From Salpingoeca rosetta (taxonomy: Eukaryota; Opisthokonta; Choanoflagellata; Craspedida; Salpingoecidae): 46,153 nt of DNA. Below are positions 1 to 21,800 of the stretch, piece by piece (positions within the stretch are counted from its first letter, which is position 1; each line of letters starts with the position of its first letter). Location of the stretch: the NCBI RefSeq assembly GCF_000188695.1, contig NW_004754921.1, forward strand, positions 1,115,750-1,161,902. The letters run 5' to 3'. A program made the translations under genes and the position numbers. The notes beneath the pieces are model-generated. The model was not told the DNA's origin, did no database searches, and saw only the letters and a program-made list of their open reading frames with translations.

Positions 1-57
<57 letters not shown>

Positions 58-58
58 A
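1..58. repeat. (CA)n microsatellite in intron
   Basis: The window opens inside a CA tract with one CT interruption. It lies just upstream of the first visible dioxygenase exon and is intronic. Confidence 0.9.
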
Positions 59-83
59 CATCCCATCCCTCTTCTTTATTTAG

Positions 84-1813
<1,730 letters not shown>

Positions 1814-2177
1814 TGCAGCCCTGGATGGAGACATGGGAGTTGGGGTACGCGTGATGTCTGACGGCTCGTGTCAACGCCGGCGTCTGGCAAGGCTGAACTC
1901 GTTTGTGTTGTCGTCGGTTACAGTGGACACAAATGATGATGACGAGATGACGTTTCTTCACCATCACCTCCTCTTTGCTTTTCCTTTCCTGTTACGCCTT
2001 GCTGTTTCGCTTTCGTGTCTTGGACTGCGTTTACTCAAAAATGCTGTTACATGTTACTTTCACACTTCGCCAACTTGATTTCCATCTCCACAATGAAAAT
2101 GACACGCCCGCACAACAGAGAAGTGCACGTTTGACCCATCAGTGATGAGGCAACGACAATAGAAAAGTGCATGCAAG

Positions 2178-2225
<48 letters not shown>

Positions 2226-2264
2226 GCACACACACGCACACAATGAACAGAGCAAAGGCTGGTG
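1814..2264. other. Convergent intergenic region
   Basis: This lies between the dioxygenase stop and the stop of the next gene on the opposite strand. It holds an unremarkable 3' region and a (CA)n tract at about 2181-2242. I see no gene in it. Confidence 0.6.
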
Positions 2265-2951
2265 CTACTGGTGGAGTGGCGGTGCGGTTGCGTGCGCCGT
2301 GTGTGGCGTGTACGCTGGGAGATCGTGGCCATCGCCCTCATCGTCGTCCGCCGCATATGCTGGCGGCGCCTCTGCAACACAGCAAGGCGATCGTGACGTG
2401 ATCCGTGAGCACAGCAAAGATGTGAGAGGAAATGCACAGCGGTGAAAGCACACAGACACACACACACACACGGACATTCAGGCACACAGATGGACACACA
2501 GACGCACAGACACACACACACACACACACAGACGCACAGACACACAGACACACACACAGACACACAGACACACACACAGACACACACACACCGTTGGGTG
2601 TCGCTGGCGGTGCCAGGCGTGTGCTGTGGTGCTGCCAGAACGACTCGAGAAACAGCTTGGCGTCGTCCTTCAAGTGGGCGCTGGCGATGAGCGCGCGGAA
2701 GCGGGGATGCAGTGCAGTCAGTGCCGCGTGTGTTGTGCACGACAGCGTTTCGTCGACAAGGCGGTCCAGCTCGTCCTCAATCAAGTCGCTGTCGCCAACA
2801 CGAGACAGCGTGCCTGAGGTGATGGGGGGGGATTGGTGGTGAGGGAAAGGGGGCAGGAGGTTTCGGTGGCGTTCAGAACACTGCGACGTTATGACAGATG
2901 AACGCAACAAGGTCCAGTCAACGTACATCAGATGTTTCAGACAGTCGAAAT

Positions 2952-2986
<35 letters not shown>

Positions 2987-3776
2987 GACACACACACACA
3001 CCGACACAGACACAGATACACACACACACACACACCGACACACACACATACACACAGAGCTTCTCTCACCTCCTCGGGACCGTGCGAGTGTGTGCGGTTT
3101 CGGGACGTGCGCGGGCACCTCCACATCAACGACTTCCCAGTCGTCGCCATCGCCGTCAGGGGCAACACCTGCACGCTTCTCATCGTCCTGTGGGTTGCAC
3201 GCATGTGCGTAGTCGGGACACGGTGCACGCGTGGCGGCTGTCATACCCGCTGTTGTTGCTGATTCAGATGTGCGTGCAACCACCCGTGCCTCCGGCTTCC
3301 ACTGCTGCTGTTGCTGTGGTTGCATCTTATCCGTCTTCCTGTCTTTACTGTCATCGCTGTTGTCGCCACCCTGTGCACCCTCGCCACCCTGTGCACCCTC
3401 GTTGGATTGGGAGAGGGAGAGACGGCCAAGCAGCGCCACGTTCGGTTCGTCCGCGTCGTCGCGCGTGTGGAGTGACGCTGCCACCTTCACCTCCACCCAC
3501 TTGAACAGGGTGTTGCTGGCGACTACAATGTACCATGGCCCCGGCTTGAGTGCCGATCCGCGCTCGCCATCAAGACCAATACACAGCCGGTGCATGTGGT
3601 TGCCAATGCACTTGCCGTGCACGGACTTGCTTGAGGTGTACGATGGCTGCTGCTTGTGGCGCGCGTACAGGACAACGGGCCCGCTGGCGATCACGTCCAC
3701 GCGCAGCACCTGGCTCATCTCCAGATCCGCCTCTGTCACCTCATACACGAACATGCGCGTGGCATACCCGCCCATC
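2265..3776 (-). CDS. Unknown protein with beta-sandwich-like N-terminal part and PPAY tail, probably 5' partial
   Basis: Three exons join cleanly: 3776-3070, 2813-2592 and 2371-2265 (phases 1 and 1), giving 344 visible residues to a TAG stop. The first exon has alternating hydrophobic strands (LRVDVIASGPVVLYARHK, then LKPGPWYIVVASNTLFKWVEV). This resembles PPC-type or similar secreted beta-sandwich modules, but I cannot name the family. A Gln/Asp-rich low-complexity stretch follows. The middle exon is helical and acidic (SDLIEDELDRLVDE, KDDAKLFLESFWQHHS). The last exon is Pro/Tyr-rich, with APPAYAADDDEGDG and LPAYTP; PPAY fits the PPxY motif bound by WW domains. An ATG sits at 3775, but it directly follows a good acceptor (polypyrimidine, then cag), so upstream exons are probably lost across the (GT)n tract at 3784-3882. 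Gene structure is fairly sure; function is unknown. Confidence 0.6.
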
Positions 3777-3782
3777 CTGCAG

Positions 3783-3884
<102 letters not shown>

Positions 3885-3961
3885 ACGGATGGGCTTTTGT
3901 CGCACTGTGTGAAGCGGGTATCACTCAGTCATACTACGATCATACTTGCTCCTCTCTTCAG

Positions 3962-9045
<5,084 letters not shown>

Positions 9046-9734
9046 ATGTCCAGATCACACCACCACCGGTCTCCTTCACCCCACCACAACACGCCCATGC
9101 CAGTGCACGTGTGCGAAGGTGTGCTGGTGTGGGCGAGTGTGTGCGTTTGTTTTTCCAGAACGCAAAACATCATCATCAACATGTGCCAGCAAGCAAGTTG
9201 CCATGGCCTGACCATGGTGTCTTTTAGGTGTTGTGTGTTGGGTTATACGTGTGTGTACGTGTGTTTGTGTTAGTGTTTGTGCGTGTGTGTGCTCTTGTTC
9301 TTCCAACTGTTGTGTGTGTGTTTGTGCGTATGCGTGTGCGTGTGGTACCTTCCTTTGGTGTCTTAAAGCACATGCACATGTGTGTGATCTTGCGCTTTTC
9401 AGGTGACAATAAAACGTGCGCTCGTGTGCTCCTCGTGCTGCTCACGGGGTTTATCAGTTGCAAAAACACGCACATATGAAGTCAATGAAAACAAACGCTC
9501 AGGATCACACACTCGTTACTGCAGGTGGTGTGCTCAAATGCACACCTCGCACTAGAATTGTGCAAACATTCAAATACACTCGCATACATTCGCATACACA
9601 TATCAAAGAAGAGGAGGATGCATGAAGCATACTCATATCGTGCCACCAACCACACATTCAGGTTGCAGGTCAACTGCCAGTCACAAAGTTGAAGGGGCGG
9701 GGGAGAGACACAATGCACACACGTGAAACTTTGC
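9046..9734. other. Convergent 3' region of TM9SF and the Gln-rich gene
   Basis: The region contains the TM9SF 3' UTR and GT-rich, open but low-complexity sequence. No further gene is visible. Confidence 0.55.
9408..9413 (+). terminator. Candidate polyadenylation signal for TM9SF
   Basis: A canonical AATAAA lies 363 bases after the TM9SF stop codon on the same strand, followed by a GT-rich stretch. It is a plausible cleavage and polyadenylation signal, but the hexamer alone is weak evidence. Confidence 0.4.
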
Positions 9735-13838
<4,104 letters not shown>

Positions 13839-14540
13839 TGCGCCGCACACCAAGGGAACGAAGATAAGTACGACAAGAACAACAACAGCAACAACAACAA
13901 CAACAAGAAGCAAAGAATCCAAACACACGCACGTCCACCTTCAAGACAACGAGCGAGGCGGGTTGGCGTGGTTGGGGAAAATTGTGGTAAATCTTGTATC
14001 ACTTATCACCAGTGCTTTGTTTGTGCTAGACGGAAAGAAGAGCCGTTGACTCGCTGAACGTTGCACAGGTTCGACAGGTTGCACAGGTTGCATGAGCAGA
14101 GAGGAACAGAGGAGCAGAGCAGAGCAGACAGACAAAGAGACAAGAGGAGCAAGGACACTTCTTGCAAGCAAAGCAAGAGTAGTAGAGTGCAAGGCTGTTT
14201 GTGTACACAGCAAAGCAGTTGCCTTAGGGACTTGGCGGGGTGTAGAATGCACACGTGTTTCACGATTGTGCGCAGGGGCAAACAACACAACAATAGAGAT
14301 GGACGAGCACGGAAGCACGCGCACAAACAGCAGACAGACAGGTGCTGAACTGAAACGCCATGTTCGATCGGTGCTGCATAAAGGAACATAACGTCGCCCA
14401 AATGGAAACAACAGAGAAGGGCGGGGGAGTAACAACCACCAGCGCAAACAAATCAGCAGACTTTGTATCAACTACACAACACCACACGCACGCGCACACG
14501 CACTCACACACAGCGTGCAAACGCAACACGCGCACCAACA
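13839..14540. other. Intergenic region upstream of the Gln-rich gene
   Basis: This separates the stop of the LRR gene from the start of the Gln-rich gene; both are on the minus strand. It should contain the latter's promoter. It has no microsatellite array and no convincing coding exon. No core promoter motif stands out. Confidence 0.45.
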
Positions 14541-16716
14541 TCACATGAACACTTGCCCTTGAACAATCATGTTCCACTCATCGCTGTTGAAAGAGGTCAG
14601 CGGGTTATCCCGCACATCCAGATTGCCGGTGATCACCTCCAGCCGCCCATACTCAAGCGCCGTCAGCTTGTTGCCGTACAAGAGGACATGACCTTCCACC
14701 CTCGTCAGCTCACCAAAATCAACGTGCGTGAGCTGCGCATTGACAACCCTGAGGTTCTGTGGGAGCGTCGTTAATCTGCCCATGCGCAGCACTTGCAGCT
14801 TTGGCAGTTCGCCGAAAGCAATGGCACCACCCAGCTCCCTCAAGCCAGCAAGGTCGATGCTGGTCAACCTGTCGCTGCTCTGAAGCTTGATGTCGCCGCC
14901 GACAGACGCGACGTTGCTCAGCGCTATTTCCGTGAAGTTGTTGCGGCGCAGATCTATGTTTCCTGAAACAGTGTGCAGGTCGCCAAAGTCAAATCGCACG
15001 AGATGATCCCCAAGTAGTTTCAAACTGCCGGAAACAGTGGTCAGACCACGTATCCCAAATGACGGGTGGTTGTGGCTGTACCCGAGCGTGAGATCCGACC
15101 TCAACGTTGTACCCGCATCAAAGTGGATGACAGACAGGGGATTTCCCCGAACATAGACGCCTCTGCCAATGTGCTCGATGCTGCCCAAATTCAGGAACGA
15201 CAATCGGTTGTTCTGCAGGGATAAGTAAGTGGCGACCACCTTCAGGCCACTCAAATCAAGGGAGGTCAGATGATTGCCACGCAGATCAATCTGCCCAGCA
15301 ACGGAGGTCACATCGCCAATGTCAAACTGCGTCAGGCTGCCACGAACTGTCAGCGACGACGCCAGCAGCGTAAGGCTTCCCAGGTTTACGACTGCCAAGT
15401 GCGGGGTGGTGCCCAGGGCAATTTGGCCACCTATGGATGAAACGCTTCCAACATCCAGTGTGGTCAGCTGGTTGTTGCCGGTCAAGTCTAGCACCCCGCC
15501 AATGCGAATGATCGAGGAAAACTTGAGGCTGTGGAGGTCATTGTGGTCGAGAAGCACACCACCCGCCACGGTTGTGACGGTTCCACGAACGTCAAGGGTC
15601 GAAAGCTGGTTGTAGCTGAGTGTCAACGTGCCAAACATGGTCGTTGGGCCTTCAATGTTCACAGACGTCAGCCGGTTCGCGCTGAGCACCAGCCCTCTGA
15701 TGGTTGTCAAGCTTCGAAATTGGAGGGTCTCGAGTGTTTGGAAGGCATTGTCTCGCAAATCAATCTCGCCGCCAATGGACTCAACGTTTCCAAAGTCACA
15801 GGATGTAAGGTGGTTGTGACTCAGGTCGACACTGCTGAGTACGGTGACCGCATGCTTAAAGTCCATGAAGGTCAGCTGGTTGTGACTCAAGTCAACACGA
15901 CCAGCAACAGTGCGGACCCGGCGCAAGTTCACCGCCGTCAGCTGGTTGTGGCTCAAGTCCAATGCGCCAATCTCCTTGATTTTCTTGAAGTTGATGGTGG
16001 AGAGGTGGTTGTGGTTGAGATTGAGGGTGCCTGCAATGGATGTGACCTTGCCAAAGTCGACGATCAGAACAGGACCGCCCGAGCCGCGCACATCACCGCC
16101 GATTGAGCGTATTGAGCCAAACTTGATCGTGGTCTGCGCTCCGCTCAAGGATACGAGACCTTTGACCTTGCGCAAGCTGTAGAATTCGGGACAACAGCAC
16201 CTGAGAACGTGGGTCGCTTTCTTGTAGGACATGTCACGGAACTGTTGACGCGTGGGGTAGTTTGAGCAGTCCAGGGGGTGAGCTGCTTCGGAAGAGGATG
16301 ACGAGGACGACGATGACGACGATGACGACGATGAGGTGATGCCCACAGGGATCCCAATCACAAGTGCCAAGATGCAGACGGCACCGATAGCCGCCAGCAC
16401 AAGGCGGTTCCTGCTGTACGTCCGGCCACCAACAGCAGTGGACGGCCGAAACGCTTGCAGCCCCACGGCACGGGGAGCGGCGGTGGTGGTGGGATTCATG
16501 CGTCGAACGCCCTGTAGCTCCACGTGCGCGTCTGTGTCCGTCTGTCCAAAGCCTCCAACATTCCATGCTCGTAGGGTGGATGCTGTTGCGCTGGGCGCAG
16601 ACACATCTGGCATCGTCGCAGGACCCCGAGCAGGTGGCTGTGTGTGTTTGCGTGTTTGTGTGTATGTTGTGCGTGCGTGTGTGTGTGTGTGCGTGCGTGC
16701 GTGTGTGCGTGTGTGA

Positions 16717-16772
<56 letters not shown>

Positions 16773-17723
16773 AAGCGAGGGGGAAGTGGACGTAAATCAC
16801 TTGGAAAGTGTGACACATGCGATGTGCGCATGTTGTGCGAGCGCGCATGCTTGAGGTCAGAGAGCAAGAGAAAAGCAGTGTCAAGCATGAACCCCCATGC
16901 AGCAGCACACCGCGAACGGCTGAAAGCAAGGGGCAAAGAGTGCTTGCAGCAGCAATAGCCTTGTAGCAGGCATGCTTTGGCTGCGGCTCACCGTGGCAGT
17001 GGGAAGGTTTGCCGAAGCAGGATTCGGTGCAAACTGTTGCGCAAACTGAACATCCCCGCTGATGTGGCGGGGCTGCCCAGCAAACACAAACGGTGCCTCC
17101 TCTGCAAACGGATTCCGTGTGGTCCCTTGGGCTCCAGGTGATGTGCTTGCTGTGACATCAGCGCTAGCTGCGGCCTGTTTGGGTTGTGTTGGCCAGTGGC
17201 ATCAATGTTTGTGATGAGCAAGAGGTAGTGAGGTAAGTGTGAGGTAGTGTTGTTGTGGGGGGGGAGTTGTTGTTGCACCGTGCAAAGGTAGAGGGGGAGC
17301 AGTCCACAACACGAGGGCACGAGAGAGAGAGAGAGAGTGTGTGTGTGTGTGTGTGTGTGTGCGTGCGTGTGCGTGTGTGTGTGTGTGAAAGAGAGAGAAA
17401 GCGGTACGTCGCACTCGCCCTCGCGCACAAACCGTGGTTCCGGTCGCGGTGGTGGCTGTTGAGTGGGGGTGTCCTTGTTCAACCAGTTCAACGGCAGAGT
17501 GCATCGGCTGCAGTTCTTGCTGCTGAGGCTGCTCCACTTCAGAGTCGGCGTCAGCCTGAAGAAAGTGTGCAATGCCTGGCATTGTCGTCGTTGCTGTTGT
17601 TGTTCCCTGCTGCGTTGACAGCGTATCTCTTGATGAGTCGGACACGGTAGGGCTGGGAGAGGGAGAGGCATTGCTGTGCCCCTCCGCTCTGTCCTTTTGC
17701 GGTTGTGGTTGTTCGTCCTCCAT
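14541..17723 (-). CDS. 862-residue type II membrane protein with extracellular leucine-rich repeats
   Basis: Three phase-0 exons join: 17723-17415, 17174-16992 and 16637-14541. The N-terminal 240 or so residues are Ser/Thr/Gln-rich, with no signal peptide, and contain [12 protein letters not shown] is the motif bound by EH domains of endocytic adaptors. One hydrophobic segment ([22 protein letters not shown], about residues 243-264) follows a basic stretch (GRTYSRNR). This implies a cytoplasmic N-terminus and an outside C-terminus. A run of about 15 Ser forms a stalk, then a Cys-rich cap ([16 protein letters not shown]) leads into roughly 20 repeats of about 22 residues of the form [21 protein letters not shown]. 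The repeats run to the end, with no second membrane span and no C-terminal domain. The ATG at 17721-17723 is the first in frame. An adhesion or recognition role is likely but inferred; the ligand is unknown. The extracellular part is encoded in a single exon, unlike the Roco LRRs in this window. Confidence 0.8.
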
Positions 17724-18782
17724 GACACGCACAGACACACAACTGCGGAACTACACACACAAACAGAAACTACACAGAGTCCTCTGTCCGAGTTGTGTGG
17801 TGAGTTTGAAGGCGGTCGAGCAAGCGTGCTGCCGTAGTGATGTGACGTGTGCCTGACTTGATTGACTTGATTGATGTGACCTTGTGACACTAGGATCTAG
17901 TAGGATTGAGGTCTTGTCTTCGTGTCTTGTCTTGAGGTTGCTGTGGTCGGTCTCTGCTGCCTGCGTTTGCTGTTCGATCGCTGGTTGGTCTGCGTGCAAG
18001 CAAGAAGCAAGAGATATCACGCACACAAACGAATGTTAGGAACGTTTTCGATTAATCGTCGACCTTGGCGCCCTGAGTGTCACTGACAATTATTCTGCCT
18101 GGTTCCAGGGTTCTTGCTGCTTTGCTGAGAGTGAGTTGCTGAGTTGCTTGTGGCTTCTCTCTCCTGCTCCCCTCTTCTCCCAGCTTTCTCCAGCCAGTCC
18201 CCATGTCTTCAGCTCTTCCCTTCCGCGCTTTCTCTCTTTCTACTTTCACTCTCTCTTCGTCCCTGTCGAGCCCAAGGAGCCCAGTTACTTGACTTGCACG
18301 GTACTCTGCCTTTCCCGGCGAGAGGCGTTCACCTTTGACGATAGGACGTTCTTCCTCAACTCTCCTTTTTGTTCAATGATTTGGTCTTCGGTTAGTAGGT
18401 TCTTTTCCCTTTCCTTCCTTTTCAATGAACAACACATGTCTCAACACACACACACATGAGCATACACACCCCCCCCAAAAAAAAAAAAAAAAAAAAGGAA
18501 AGGAAAGGCTGAAAGGAAAGGGAGGCAAGTACGAAAGCAACAACACACCGACTCCTGCTCTCCAATCGCTTTGCTTGTCGACTGTTCGCGTTCAAACTGA
18601 CAATGTCATGCCAAGAAGAATAAAACTCGTAATGCTATGCTACCATTTGAGCGCATGAGTGCGAGGGCCTCCGCCCTGGGCCAGCCAGGTCGAAGACACG
18701 CACGCACACACAAAGGTCGACAGACACTCAGACAGACAGACAGGCAGACAGACGGACGGACAGACAGACAGACAGGCAGGCA

Positions 18783-18825
<43 letters not shown>

Positions 18826-18847
18826 CTTCATCGACTCCTCCTCGTGC
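17724..18847. other. Intergenic region between EGF receptor and LRR genes
   Basis: Both flanking genes are on the minus strand, so this holds the 3' end of the EGF receptor gene and the promoter of the LRR gene. Contents seen are a pyrimidine-rich stretch on the plus strand (about 18140-18420), a C7-A22 homopolymer pair at about 18471-18496, a (CAGA)n/(CA)n block at 18720-18822, and a plus-strand AATAAA near 18619. None of these marks a gene. Confidence 0.45.
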
Positions 18848-21800
18848 CTACACAACTTGATCCTGTCGCTGTTCTGTGGTGTCGTCATCTCCAATGGCAG
18901 CACCCAGCATCCACGATCCAACAGGCCCAGCTGCAGCATTGCACCCACATATAAGCATGCATTAACTGTTGTGCTAGCACTCATTAATCCGCTGCATTGC
19001 ACATGCCCAACTCGCGACATGCACATAAACGCACACACTGAGGCATGCTTCCTACCAGGGCGCTGATCATCATTTGCAATGTCGTACTCCGCAGCCTTCC
19101 AGCGATGCATTTCTCTCGCTTCAAAGCGCAACAACAAATAGAAGGAATGTGAGCACGGTCTCCTTGTTTCCCACAAGCACACACACACAGACACACAGAC
19201 ACAGACACACAGACACACAGACAGACACACACAAGAGAACACAGGGACAAGTGTTTCCTACCGGGGCGTTGATCATCAATTGCAATGTCGTATTTCGCTG
19301 CTTCCCAGCGATGCATTCCTCTCGCTTCAGAAGCGAAATACAAACAGCACGAGCGTGAGATGATGTCCGCTCGATCCATCTGCCACCCCTCCCTTCTATG
19401 CCGCCACCTTCTTACACACACTCATCGAAACAAACTCACACACAAACACACCCATATCGAAACAAACTCACACACAAACACACCCATATCGAAACAAACT
19501 CACACACAAAGACACACCCATACAAATGGGTAAACGACCCACCTTGCAGGTCTTTGCGTGGGCGCGGGCGATGCTGGGCCAGTTGCGCTGGTTCTGCGTA
19601 TGTGATTGGCGTGACAGAGGGGTGGTCATACGCAGCACCTGTCGTTGGCAAAGCCTCCCTTGTTGCTTGCGTCGTCGATCGTGGTGGCGGAAGCGGTGGC
19701 GGCGATGACGATAGTCTTGCAGGCACTGGTTGCATCGCTCCCCTCGCACGAAGCTGCACTTGCTGTTGCTGCCATGGCTGCCGGTGTCGCGTCTTGCGCG
19801 AGTAGGAGGCTGGGCGCACAGCATATGCGTCCGCGTCAGTATCAGCCGGCACGTGTGGCATGTCGTACTGGTGCTCGACCTGCGAGTGCACATTGTCGTA
19901 GCCCACCACATCTGGCGCTGTTCTCTCAGCAGTCGCGCCATGCTCATGTAATTGCAGTTGCAGGTAATTGCTGGGAGTAGGACACGCCCCACCTTGCTGG
20001 TCATTGCCATCACTGCCATCGTCCTGATCAGATGCAATGTCAACGTCAAAGTACTCATCGCGCATCATACGCTCAGCGCCTTGCTGTGCCTGGGACGTGC
20101 GCATGTGCCCGGCAGCGTCACCAACAGCACCCGAGGTCGAGGTGTGCCATCCGTACTCGTCCTCGTTGCCGTCATCATCACCCATGTCGTAGTGCCGCTG
20201 CTGTGTGCGTGGCCCGATTGGCGGCAGTGTCTTTGGTGCAGCGCTGGGCTCTTCGTACGCGGGCTGTTGTTGCTCGTTGACGTTGTCATAATCATCACCC
20301 ATGTCATAGTCATCACCCATGTCATAGTCGTCGCCCATGTCATAGTGCCGCGGGCGTGCGTCCGGCCTGACAGGTGGTGGGGTGCTGGGCACTGCGTAGA
20401 TGCGTTGCTGTTGCTGCTGTAGAGGGAGACGCAGCGCTGCTTGGGACGACGCAACCGTGGTGGTGGCGGTTGACGTAGCTGCGAAGAGCTCGTTGACGCA
20501 CAGCTGCAGCAGCATGGCGCCGGACAATGAGGTGGTGAGGCAAGGCGGAAGGACAGGTAATTGAAGCGATGTCGATCAACACTGGCACCTCTTTGCACAT
20601 GCTCCCTCCGACCAAATGCCACACAACACACATACAGACACACTCAAACGCACACAGACACACAGACACACACAGACACACACCGCCGTATCGCCGTTGC
20701 TGGTCCCTGCGGCATGGCGGGTGCTCGGCGTCTTGGAAAACGTGGACGCAAGCACACGGCGACGGCGGGAGCGGACAATGAGGACAATGCCAACAACAAG
20801 CACAATCAGCAGCACAGCGCCGCCGCCGCTGCCAGCAATCAGCAGCATTGATGGCGACTGGCGTGACGAGGATGATGACGCGGGCGGTGGTGTGCCTGTG
20901 GAAGATGGTGGTGGCATGTGTGTTGCGTTGAGGGCACCCGGTGCTGTGGCGTGTGCGGTAGGGATGGCCGTGTCATTGGCTGCCTTCGTTGGGTGAAGTG
21001 GTAACACAGAGATGCAGTGCACATCGTCTGGGTGTGTGCGTGTGTGCCCGGGCAAGCACGTGCACTCCGTGCTTGTGCCATCGGCCAGCGTCATGCACAC
21101 GGCGTTGTCACCACAGACATCCCCAACTGCACACGTGGCAGTCGTCTGAAGAAAAAGTTGGACGCGAGCAATGGCACGTCGTGTTTGTTTGTTTGTTTGT
21201 TTGTTTGGTTGTGCGTGCGTGTGTGTGTGCGTGTGTGTGTGCGTGCGCGTGAAGGTGTGTTGGTTCAAGGTGTGTTGGTTCAAGGCGCTAAGGTATTATG
21301 GCCAGATGCCGTGGTGGCAAGGACAGGGAGAGTCAATAATCACACAGAAACAAACACGCGTGCACACCCACATGTACACATCCACACAGTATGTGGCGTA
21401 CTTTGCACGGGGTGTATGGCGGGTTGCCGGTGAAGCCTGGCTTGCACTCACACTCGGCCATGTTGGGCCCAACGTGAACACACCTGACGCACAAGGAAAA
21501 CATGGGCAAACACAGGAAGAGCAGCGTCAAACAGTATGAAGTTATGTAGGAATTTGAACAACAAACTCACAAGCATGGGCTCATGTACAGTACACTTGCA
21601 TTGCACATAGATACACCCACACCCACACCCACACCCACACCCACACCCACACACACCCACACACAGAGAGACCACACACACCCCCCCCCACCCACACCCA
21701 CACACATATACGCACACACACCCACACCCACACACATTTCGCCGTACCTGACTGCGTCCTCCGAGCCACAGCCACCATTTTCAACGATGCAAGGGTTGAT

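Noticed and set aside
18136..18459. 107-codon plus-strand frame MLSCLWLL...
   Set aside because: It is a pyrimidine-rich intergenic stretch with no domain, splice support or conserved motif.
18471..18500. Poly-A tail of a retroposed element
   Set aside because: The A22 run follows C7 and has no target-site duplication or reverse-transcriptase remnant nearby.
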